This document shows, piece after piece, positions 55,748 to 62,972 of a stretch of 64,000 bases of DNA. The stretch is from Candidatus Acidiferrum typicum. Lineage in GTDB: Bacteria > Acidobacteriota > Terriglobia > Acidiferrales > UBA7541. Positions within the stretch are counted from its first letter, which is position 1. Every line of letters starts with the position of its first letter. The position numbers and the translations under genes were made by a program. The notes under the pieces are model-generated. The model did no database searches and was not told the DNA's origin. It worked only from the letters and a program-made list of their open reading frames with translations. The stretch covers positions 1 to 64,000 of the forward strand of contig JAOAPV010000038.1 of the NCBI GenBank assembly GCA_025463055.1, written 5' to 3'.

Positions 55748-55936
55748 ATGACCTACGAAAGGTGCGGAATGGTCTTCACTGACAAGGCGGGTGCAATTCG
55801 GGAAGCACGCAATATCGCGAATGCATCCGGCCAACGTGTTTGGGTATTCGAGACTGACTCTCAACTGCCTGTCTCTTTTGCTGTACCTGTCCCCGTACTT
55901 CATCTGGAAAGTGACCGAAAGGACGGTAAAAACTAA
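55748..55936 (+). CDS. Small hypothetical protein preceding ardC
   Basis: The product is 62 aa from the ATG at 55748, which has AAGGGGAG just upstream; an in-frame ATG at 55730 has none. The sequence MVFTDKAGAIREARNIANAS and RVWVFETDSQLPVSFAVP suggests a small alpha/beta fold. Its TAA overlaps the next ATG by one base (TAATG), so it is coupled to the antirestriction gene. The function is unknown. Confidence 0.65.
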   Translation: MTYERCGMVFTDKAGAIREARNIANASGQRVWVFETDSQLPVSFAVPVPVLHLESDRKDGKN

Positions 55937-56811
55937 TGCCGAATGTCTATGACATTGTCACAGAGCAAGTCATCAAGCAATTAGAGCAAGGCGTAGCACC
56001 ATGGCGCAAGCCCTGGCGTACAGAGGCACCAGTCAATCTGGTGTCAGGCAAGCCCTATCGTGGTCTCAACGTCTTTATGCTGGCCACGCAAGGGTACGAA
56101 TCGCGCTATTGGATGACGTTCAATCAAGCCAAAAAGCTTGGTGGCCATATCAAGGCAGGCGAGAAGAGTACGCTTGTCGTTTTCTGGCACATCGGCGAAG
56201 AAAAGATCATCCGTAACGTGGAAACGGGCAAGGATCGGAAGTCCACTCCAATCTTGCTGCGCTATTACAACGTTTTCAACGTGTGTCAGACGGAAGGAAT
56301 CGCAGAGAAGTTAGGCTTGGGCAATTCCGTGCCTCGCGTGCCTTCGCTAGAACAGTGTGAAGCGATCGTTTCCGCTATGCCTAACCCTCCGCAACGTGAA
56401 CAGTCAGACCGCGCATGGTATCGGCCTAGCAATGACACGGTAGGCATGCCTGCCCGTGGTCTGTTCAATTCATCCGAAGAGTTTTACAGCACGCTATTCC
56501 ATGAACTAACTCACTCTACCGGGCACAAGTCACGCGTAGGCCGCGAAGGAATCGAACAGCATAACGGGTTTGGCTCTGAGTCCTACTCGAAAGAAGAGCT
56601 AGTAGCGGAAATGGGCGCAGCTATGCTCTGCGGAGTTACGGGCATCGAGCAAAGCACATTGGGCAATACTGCAGCCTATTTGCAGTCCTGGATTACTCGC
56701 CTAAAGAGCGATTCTAAGTTATTGGTCTCAGCCGCATCACAAGCCCAAAAGGCAGCCGATTACATTCTTGGAAAGTCTCTCGCAGTAGAGACAGAAACGG
56801 AGTCGCAATAA
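55936..56811 (+). CDS. ArdC-type antirestriction / ssDNA-binding protein
   Basis: The product is 291 aa. The N-terminal ArdC domain is clear: VYDIVTEQVIKQLEQGVAPW, GKPYRGLNVFMLA, YWMTFNQAKKLGGHIKAGEK and YYNVFNVCQTEGI. The C-terminal zincin-like domain has FHELTHSTGH (His189, Glu190, His193) and EELVAEMGAA with the third ligand Glu. Family knowledge: ArdC proteins bind single-stranded DNA and protect incoming mobile DNA from type I restriction. It is coupled to both neighbours by one-base TAATG overlaps. Confidence 0.9.
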   Translation: MPNVYDIVTEQVIKQLEQGVAPWRKPWRTEAPVNLVSGKPYRGLNVFMLATQGYESRYWMTFNQAKKLGGHIKAGEKSTLVVFWHIGEEKIIRNVETGKDRKSTPILLRYYNVFNVCQTEGIAEKLGLGNSVPRVPSLEQCEAIVSAMPNPPQREQSDRAWYRPSNDTVGMPARGLFNSSEEFYSTLFHELTHSTGHKSRVGREGIEQHNGFGSESYSKEELVAEMGAAMLCGVTGIEQSTLGNTAAYLQSWITRLKSDSKLLVSAASQAQKAADYILGKSLAVETETESQ

Positions 56812-57500
56812 TGAGTCTGTTTGACAATGTACCTGGACGCGGGCCAGCGACTCCGCAAAGTGAACAGGCAGGGTTAGCTTTCCCTGCCCGTCTCACTGAG
56901 AAGTATAGGCCGCATACGTTCGCTGACTTTGTAGGATTGGAAAAGCCTAAGAAGATCATGCAACGGTTTGCGGAGTGTCCGAAGTCTGACGCGTTTTTGT
57001 TTATCGGATCGTCGGGCATCGGTAAAACCACAATGGCGTTAGCGTTCTGCGAATTGATACGCGGTGAATTGCATCATGTGCCCTCGCAAACGTGCAATGT
57101 CGAAACGTTAGAAAACGTAATCCGACAATGCCACTACTACCCCGCCAACGGGAAGTCCTTCCACGTCGTAATCGTCGATGAGGCAGATCAAATGTCCAAG
57201 CCTGCCCAATTGCATCTATTGAGCAAACTTGACGCTACGGCATTTCCGCCGAATACCATCTTTATCTTTACCGCGAATGCCTCAGACGCGCTTGCGGATC
57301 GGTTCCTGTCACGTTGCAAGCAGATACCGTTTCAGTCTCACGGCCTTGCCGAACAGACTGCGCAATTTTTAGAGGCAGTGTGGTTGCGCGAGGTCGGAGC
57401 GACTGCGGAGAAACCTAACTTCTTGCGGATCGTGCGCGACTCCCAAAACAACGTGCGCAATGCCTTGAACATGCTAGAGACGGAGATTCTAGTGGCCTAG
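56811..57500 (+). CDS. Clamp-loader-like AAA+ ATPase (RFC small subunit/DnaX-like)
   Basis: The product is 229 aa, short compared with RFC small subunits (about 320). Diagnostic pieces are LTEKYRPHTFADFVGLEKP, Walker A GSSGIGKTT (Lys72), Walker B VVIVDEADQM, sensor 1 FIFTANA and the arginine-finger SRC of DRFLSRCKQIPF. The lid region remains but the C-terminal collar domain is missing. It may assist loading of a sliding clamp on element DNA, or act with ArdC during entry. Mobile-element clamp loaders are unusual in bacteria. Confidence 0.82.
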   Translation: MSLFDNVPGRGPATPQSEQAGLAFPARLTEKYRPHTFADFVGLEKPKKIMQRFAECPKSDAFLFIGSSGIGKTTMALAFCELIRGELHHVPSQTCNVETLENVIRQCHYYPANGKSFHVVIVDEADQMSKPAQLHLLSKLDATAFPPNTIFIFTANASDALADRFLSRCKQIPFQSHGLAEQTAQFLEAVWLREVGATAEKPNFLRIVRDSQNNVRNALNMLETEILVA

Positions 57501-57547
57501 GCGTTGCTCGTAGAGCATTCGCAAGAGTGCTCTACGGGATGCGCCTA
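57498..57547 (+). terminator. Two-tier palindrome after the clamp-loader gene
   Basis: The outer arms TAGGCG/CGCCTA (57498-57503, 57542-57547) enclose the perfect stem CGTAGAGCA/TGCTCTACG (57509-57536). It begins at the stop codon. There is no T-run, so it may stabilise the transcript or be a recombination site instead of a terminator. Confidence 0.45.
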
Positions 57548-57900
57548 CGCATCAGAAACGAGTAGCGCGTAACGTCTTCGGCCTGAAAGCTTGGGACGTT
57601 CCGAGACACTCGTCTCGATTCACAATTAATTCAAATAGGAGAAAAACAGTGAGCAAAAACTTCCAAGGCTGGTGTGACTGTACGTCGAATTAAATTCGAG
57701 AGTCGTGGTGATCTTCTCAACCACCTTCACTTCGCAGGAGTCAGGTGGAATGAGTTGAACAAGTTGAACAAGAAAAAGTAATAACCCGTCACACCATCCG
57801 CATTCGAAAAAGAGTGCGGATGCCGAGACCGGTTAGCAAGTCTCCATTTCCGTGTAAATAAGTCTGCCCCATTCGTCTTCAAAGAGGAGCCCAACGACTG
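57548..57900. other. Gap with a 14-codon ORF and a hairpin
   Basis: No ordinary gene is seen. A 14-aa ORF (57649-57693, VSKNFQGWCDCTSN) has a very good ribosome site (AGGAG, seven bases before the GTG), and a perfect hairpin CATCCGCA/TGCGGATG lies at about 57805-57832. The ORF could be a leader peptide or the remains of a gene. Confidence 0.4.
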
Positions 57901-58281
57901 ATGAGCGGAACCGCCTATCTCGTGAACGACACCAGGAGCGGAGTGATGATAGCGCGCAACGGCGAGCGCCTGGTAGCCGTGTGGGCGCAGTGCTACCGCA
58001 TCGATCGGAGCCTGCAGCCAGATGAGCCCGAAGTGAGCTTGCGCGTCCGCATTCACCGCGGCAAGTGTGGGTGCCCAATCCTCCTGACTAAACGGGGCCA
58101 TCGAAGTAGTTTTCTCACCGGACGCACTTTGCGTCGGTTCGAGAAAGAGACCGGCCTGCAAGTAAAGTCGTTTGATTTACGTGACCTCGACAGTATGGCC
58201 ACGAGCGAATACGAGCGACCCTGGAAAGAGCTAACACGCAAGGAGCGCTTTCGAGTGCTCGAATGGATCGCGGAGGGCTAA
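57901..58281 (+). CDS. Hypothetical protein
   Basis: The product is 126 aa; GAGGAG lies upstream of the ATG at about ten bases. The N-terminal half is beta-rich (GTAYLVNDTRSGVMIARNGE) and the middle basic, with HRGKCGCPILLTKRGHRSS. The C-terminal part is helical (EYERPWKELTRKERFRVLEW). No family is recognised. It stands alone between the clamp-loader unit and the ribbon-helix-helix gene. Confidence 0.6.
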   Translation: MSGTAYLVNDTRSGVMIARNGERLVAVWAQCYRIDRSLQPDEPEVSLRVRIHRGKCGCPILLTKRGHRSSFLTGRTLRRFEKETGLQVKSFDLRDLDSMATSEYERPWKELTRKERFRVLEWIAEG

Positions 58282-58338
58282 ATCCATTCTCGAATCATTT
58301 GGGTTGCTCACAGAAGGATTTGGTGATTTCATGGTGGA

Positions 58339-58378
58339 CACTAGTGGGCATACAAGTATGTGTACATGTATGTACGCA
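58339..58378 (+). promoter_or_regulatory. Candidate operator before the ribbon-helix-helix gene
   Basis: GTGGGCATACAAGTATGTGT, then ACATGTATGTACGCAC, shows alternating GTGTACAT/ATGTACGCAC half sites. The motifs resemble the repeats at 55451-55712, so one regulator may serve both places. TGGACA about 16 bp before TATGTG may be a promoter. Confidence 0.35.
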
Positions 58379-58429
58379 CCTGCTAGTATTCCTACTGCAG
58401 CTGATGACACAGAAAGAGACAATGCGGTA

Positions 58430-58633
58430 ATGAAAAAGAAACAGCAAACAGCAAGCGCAACAGCAGCACCAGAAGAGCCTCGCGGTGTAGTTCGTATTCC
58501 GTTGGAGTTGCCGCCTGACCTGGCTCGCCGCTTGAATCAAGCAATGGCCAAGAAATTTCCGGGGGCCAATCGTAGTTATGTATTGCGTGAACTGATCGAA
58601 CAGTTTTGCAAAGAGGTGGGAGTTAAGGAGTAG
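58430..58633 (+). CDS. Ribbon-helix-helix-type DNA-binding protein
   Basis: The product is 67 aa from the ATG at 58430. A basic Lys/Gln/Ala N-terminal arm leads to GVVRIPLELPPDLARRLNQA and a second helix RSYVLRELIEQFCKEVG, matching the beta-strand plus two-helix MetJ/Arc/CopG fold. It is likely a dimeric repressor, possibly binding the repeats just upstream and those before the ArdC unit. It is followed 44 bp later by the recombinase gene. Confidence 0.7.
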   Translation: MKKKQQTASATAAPEEPRGVVRIPLELPPDLARRLNQAMAKKFPGANRSYVLRELIEQFCKEVGVKE

Positions 58634-58677
58634 CGCAAAGACGAGAACCAAAACAGGAAGGCCTGAAAGGAAAAGCG

Positions 58678-59739
58678 ATGGCATCGTATCTAACTTTAGG
58701 TGAGCAGCAAGCGCGACAAGCGCTGGTTGAGAAACCAGTCTATGTCGCCGATGACTCTGACCTAGATCCTTCTTTTTTTCCGAACGGGTCACCCAGAGCC
58801 GCTTCTCTGCAACGCACCTTTCATTCCCAATATTTTATCTGGATTGACGAGCTTAAAAATCGCGCATACGATCCGATTGCCCCGAGTACTTTAGCCAACT
58901 TTATCAGTTGCGCCAAAACGATCCTCTCTGTCATTGGACCGTCAACTCCGCTCGAAGGGTTCAAGAACCAAGCGATGGCCCAATTTGTGAGGGACGCGAA
59001 GAAATTCAACTGGGCTCCTGCAACGCTCGCCCAGCACATCCTGATCATCAAACTGATTATTGCTTCTGCCACAGATGAAGAGGGCGAGCAGCTTTTCCCT
59101 CGCGTCTGGAATCGCCGGATTGTTAACGCCCCGCGCGTGGAACGCTCTAAACAAAAGACTCCGAAGCTCACCAAGGACGATGTTGAGAAACTCATCCAAA
59201 ACGCTGCCAGCGATCAAGAGAGACTTTTCTATGCTTTCCTGTGCGGCTCCGGGCTCAGAGCTAGCGAAGCTCAGGCAGTACGCGTAGGCGGAAATGATTC
59301 CCAAACTACCTGGAACCAAGTCAAGGCTACTATTATTGTTCGCACCGGTTGCTTTCGCAATTCGGAAACCGGCCGCACCAAGACGAGCGCAGGGCAGCGG
59401 GAAGTGTTTCTTCACAGCGAACTAAATCAAGCGTTGGCTGCGTTCGTTGTGCAGGAAAAGCGCGAAGCCGGCAGCTTTCTTTTCCAGAGCAAACCCGGTC
59501 AGCCAATCCGATTGAGTACAATTCGTGACCATATGGCAAAGTGCATTACGGGTGCTGCACCTCATGCGGCCAGAAGGTTTTATATTTCCTGGCTCCGAAA
59601 GTGCCGTGTGCTGGAGGAGATCATCCGGAGCCAGGTCGGACATGCGGATGAGTCCATCACGGACACCTATAGCTTTCAAGATGACAACACGGTACGCGCT
59701 GCGGTCGAAGCTGCTGGCCTCGGTTTCAATCTAGCGTAG
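58678..59739 (+). CDS. Tyrosine recombinase (phage integrase family)
   Basis: The product is 353 aa; GGAAAAG lies upstream of the ATG. The catalytic set is visible: Arg194 (GSGLRASEAQ), Lys235 (GRTKTSAGQREV), His296 and Arg299 (PHAARRFYISWL), His322 (QVGHADESITD) and Tyr331. It lacks the Arm domain of the first integrase and is unrelated in detail. It may resolve element multimers or mark the end of a second, nested element. Confidence 0.88.
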   Translation: MASYLTLGEQQARQALVEKPVYVADDSDLDPSFFPNGSPRAASLQRTFHSQYFIWIDELKNRAYDPIAPSTLANFISCAKTILSVIGPSTPLEGFKNQAMAQFVRDAKKFNWAPATLAQHILIIKLIIASATDEEGEQLFPRVWNRRIVNAPRVERSKQKTPKLTKDDVEKLIQNAASDQERLFYAFLCGSGLRASEAQAVRVGGNDSQTTWNQVKATIIVRTGCFRNSETGRTKTSAGQREVFLHSELNQALAAFVVQEKREAGSFLFQSKPGQPIRLSTIRDHMAKCITGAAPHAARRFYISWLRKCRVLEEIIRSQVGHADESITDTYSFQDDNTVRAAVEAAGLGFNLA

Positions 59740-59778
59740 GACGGCAGCAACCGTCCGTCACTCCTGCAGGAGAAGATG

Positions 59779-60215
59779 ATGAAGTCCAGACCTGATCCCG
59801 CTTTGGATATCAGATCAGTCCACGAAGCTGGGCACGCAATTGCAGCCATTCGATGTATGGCGGTACCGTGAAATCAATTCAACGAGTTCTCGTTGTGCTA
59901 TTTGCTGGCGCATCTGCTGCGGACTATATTCTGAAGCTTGACGGCGCATTTTACGATGCGCAGATCGCTGGAGACATGGATCAGATCAAGTCCACAGTAA
60001 CGGCGAGCAAGAAGCTCATTTCAGCAAAGCATCAAAAGGCTTTCGTAGAAGAATGTCGCGTTACAGCAGAGAAGTTCGTGAGAATGCCTTTCGCGGAAAA
60101 TGCGATCAAAGATGTCGCTAAGAAGTTGATGGTTGGCCAGAAGTTGTCTGCTGATAGAGTGAAGAAGGTCTACGCAATGCATCGAGCGAAGAAGGGACTC
60201 GCTAAATCACAATGA
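59779..60215 (+). pseudogene. Frameshifted HEAGH (M41-like) protein
   Basis: An AGGAG-led frame starting at the ATG at 59779 encodes LDIRSVHEAGHAIAAIRC and stops at 59871. The overlapping frame from about 59853 continues YGGTVKSIQRVLVVLFAGASAAD and runs to 60215. HEAGH followed by a hydrophobic AGxxAA helix is the arrangement of zinc peptidases of the M41/FtsH type and related small proteins. One base gained or two lost near 59853-59866 would join the parts (total about 146 aa). It may be a genuine frameshift or an error. Confidence 0.6.
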
Positions 60216-60515
60216 TCCGCTCAGGCCCAACTAAGTTCACAATCCTGGGCGTGTTTCAGGAGAGATGAATTTTTTGTCGATATCCGGTAGGGATTGAGGA
60301 AGCCATGCTGTGTTTCTGATCAGGCCTTACTGATGAGAAATGCGAGGACGCAAGTTGGACGCCGCGGGGGTGCTGTTATAACGGAATTGAAAATACCGTC
60401 TGTGTATAATCTGCTTGACTCCGGTCGGGCATAATCTGGCGCGGTGTGATCCTGCAAGGTGTGAAGTCATTTTCGAAAAACCAAGATATTGATTCGCAGT
60501 AACAACTGATTACCA
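60216..60515. other. Intergenic region before hsdM
   Basis: No gene is seen. TATAAT occurs at 60405-60410 and CATAAT at 60430-60435, but no well-spaced -35 box accompanies either (TTGAAA at 60387 is only 12 bp away). The hsdM promoter is probably here. Confidence 0.4.
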
Positions 60516-62972
60516 ATGGCCCTCAAGAAATCCCAGCTTTATAGCTCACTCTGGAGCAGTTGCGACGAACTGCGCGGCGGCATGGATGCCAGCCAATATA
60601 AGGACTATGTCCTCGTCCTGCTGTTCATCAAGTACGTCAGCGACAAATACGCCGGACAGCCTTTTGCCCCTATCACTATCCCGAAGGGCGCGAGCTTTAA
60701 AGACATGGTCGCGCTCAAGGGCAAGTCAGACATCGGCGATCAGATCAACAAGAAGATCATCGCGCCCCTGGCCAACGCCAACAAATTGTCAGACATGCCG
60801 GATTTTAACGATGCGAGCAAACTTGGCAGCGGCAAAGAGATGGTGGATCGCCTCACCAATCTCATCGCCATCTTCGAGAACAAGGCGCTCGATTTCTCAA
60901 AAAACCGGGCAGAGGGCGACGACATTCTAGGTGACGCCTATGAATACCTCATGCGGCACTTCGCCACGGAGAGCGGCAAGAGCAAGGGACAGTTCTACAC
61001 TCCCGCCGAGGTCAGCCGCATAATTGCGAAGATCATAGGCATCCACGACGCCAAGACTAGCGCTTCCACCACAGTCTATGACCCTACCTGCGGCTCCGGT
61101 TCGTTGCTCTTGAAAGTGGGCGACGAAGCCGGTACCGCCGTCACGCTCTACGGGCAGGAAAAAGACGGAGTCACGAGTGGTCTCGCCCGCATGAACATGA
61201 TTCTGCACAACAACCCCACCGCGCTCATCGTCCAGGGCAATACGCTGACTGACCCAAAGTTCAAGGATGGCGACACGCTCAAGACCTTCGATTACGTCAT
61301 CGCCAATCCGCCCTTTTCCGACAAGCGCTGGAGCACCGGCCTCGATCCGCAGAACGACCCTTACCAACGCTTCCTGCCCTTCGGAACGCCGCCTGCCAAA
61401 CAGGGCGATTATGCCTACCTGCTACACATCGTCCGTTCACTGAAGAGCACCGGCAAAGGCGCGTGCATTCTGCCGCACGGCGTATTGTTCCGCGGAAATG
61501 CCGAGGCCGACATCCGCCGGACCCTCGTCCGCAAGGGCTATATCAAGGGGATCATCGGACTGCCCGCCAACCTGTTTTACGGCACCGGTATCCCTGCTTG
61601 CATCGTAGCTATAGACAAACAAGACGCCCACGCCCGCAAGGGCATCTTCATGATCAACGCTAGTGGTGGCTTCATGAAGGACGGCCCTAAGAACCGCTTG
61701 CGCGCTCAGGACATCCACAAGATCGTGGACGCCTTTAACAAGCGGCTCGAAATTCCGAAATATTCGCGCATGATCGGCGTTGAGGAAATTGAGAAGAACG
61801 AGTTCAACCTAAACCTGCCGCGCTATATCGATATCCAGACGGACGAGGACGTACAGAACATCGAAGGCCACCTCAAAGGCGGTATCCCTGCGGCTGACGC
61901 CGAGGCCCTGAGTCGTTACTGGGCACTTTGCCCGATGCTAAAGACCGTCCTGTTCAAACCAAATCGTCCCAATTACCTCGACCTGGCGGTGGAGAAATCG
62001 GCAATCAAAACCACCATTTACGAGCACCCCGAGTTCGCCACTTTTGTCACCGGTATGAATGCCAACTTTGCAGTCTGGCGCGACAAAAGTGCTACGACGC
62101 TTAAAGCATTGCAACCGGGCTGCCACCCGAAGGAATGCGTCGCTCGCTTGTCCGAGGATTTACTCGCACACTATGCCGACAAGCCGCTAATCGACCCCTA
62201 TGACATATATCAGCACCTTATGGACTACTGGTCGGAGACCATGCAGGACGATTGCTACATCATTTCAGCTGAGGGCTGGAAAGCGGGGACGCGCGTCCGC
62301 GAGGTTGTGCAGTTCAAGAACAAGGACGGGAAACTGGTCTGGCCCGAGGGGCACGACTTCAAGAAAGGTAAGCGAAGGTTTAAAAGTGACTTGATACCTG
62401 GGCCAATCCTGATCGGACGCTATTTTGCGCCCGACCTCGCATCCATCCAGGCGATCCAGCAAGAACTTGCGGCTATTGAGCGGCAAATCGATGAACAAAA
62501 GGAGGAACAGGGCGGCGAGGGAGGCTTACTGGAGGAAGTCATCGATAGTGAAGGCGAAAAGCGTAAGGTCACAGCCAAGGCTGTAAAGATACGGCTCAAA
62601 GAAATCGGGAAGGACGCCGAGTTTGCCGACGAGCGGGCCGCATTGGAGGATCATGACGCCTTGCTCGATAAGCAGTCGGACGCTAAGAGCCGCCTCAAGC
62701 AGGCAGTTGCGGACTTGGATGGAAAGATGGAGGCCAAATACACCGCGCTCACCGAAGCCGAGATCCAGACATTGGTGGTGAATGACAAGTGGCTCGCAGC
62801 GCTGGACGCCGCCATACAGAGCGAAATGCACCGGATGAGCCAGATACTAACCCAGCGCGTGAAGGAGCTAGCCGACCGTTATGAAACCCCACTGCCACGG
62901 ATGGTCAACCATCTGGCTGATCTAGCGAATAAAGTGAACGGACATCTCAAACGGATGGGCTTCGCATCGTGA
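60516..62972 (+). CDS. hsdM: Type I restriction-modification methylase subunit
   Basis: The product is 818 aa. The N-terminal helical domain (SQLYSSLWSSCDELRGGMDA) is typical of HsdM. The N6-adenine methylase core has DPTCGSGSLLL (Asp189, motif I, S-adenosylmethionine binding) and NPPF at Asn264 (motif IV), plus GKSKGQFYTPAEVSRII. A C-terminal extension from about 500 has long coiled coils (KAVKIRLKEIGKDAEFADER) that likely contact HsdS. No Shine-Dalgarno is obvious before the ATG. Its stop overlaps the GTG of hsdS as GTGA. HsdR is not in the window. Confidence 0.95.
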   Translation: MALKKSQLYSSLWSSCDELRGGMDASQYKDYVLVLLFIKYVSDKYAGQPFAPITIPKGASFKDMVALKGKSDIGDQINKKIIAPLANANKLSDMPDFNDASKLGSGKEMVDRLTNLIAIFENKALDFSKNRAEGDDILGDAYEYLMRHFATESGKSKGQFYTPAEVSRIIAKIIGIHDAKTSASTTVYDPTCGSGSLLLKVGDEAGTAVTLYGQEKDGVTSGLARMNMILHNNPTALIVQGNTLTDPKFKDGDTLKTFDYVIANPPFSDKRWSTGLDPQNDPYQRFLPFGTPPAKQGDYAYLLHIVRSLKSTGKGACILPHGVLFRGNAEADIRRTLVRKGYIKGIIGLPANLFYGTGIPACIVAIDKQDAHARKGIFMINASGGFMKDGPKNRLRAQDIHKIVDAFNKRLEIPKYSRMIGVEEIEKNEFNLNLPRYIDIQTDEDVQNIEGHLKGGIPAADAEALSRYWALCPMLKTVLFKPNRPNYLDLAVEKSAIKTTIYEHPEFATFVTGMNANFAVWRDKSATTLKALQPGCHPKECVARLSEDLLAHYADKPLIDPYDIYQHLMDYWSETMQDDCYIISAEGWKAGTRVREVVQFKNKDGKLVWPEGHDFKKGKRRFKSDLIPGPILIGRYFAPDLASIQAIQQELAAIERQIDEQKEEQGGEGGLLEEVIDSEGEKRKVTAKAVKIRLKEIGKDAEFADERAALEDHDALLDKQSDAKSRLKQAVADLDGKMEAKYTALTEAEIQTLVVNDKWLAALDAAIQSEMHRMSQILTQRVKELADRYETPLPRMVNHLADLANKVNGHLKRMGFAS

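Noticed and set aside
57727-58161. 144-codon minus-strand frame opposite the 57901 gene
   Set aside because: No ribosome site and low-quality composition; the plus-strand frame has GAGGAG upstream and lies in the direction of its neighbours.
60387-60435. Consensus promoter for hsdM
   Set aside because: TATAAT and CATAAT are present, but the only TTGA-type boxes are 9-12 bp away instead of about 17, so I describe the region without claiming a promoter.
42258-60515. Complete prophage or conjugative element
   Set aside because: No capsid, portal, terminase, tail, relaxase or type IV secretion genes are visible within the window, so neither label is justified here.
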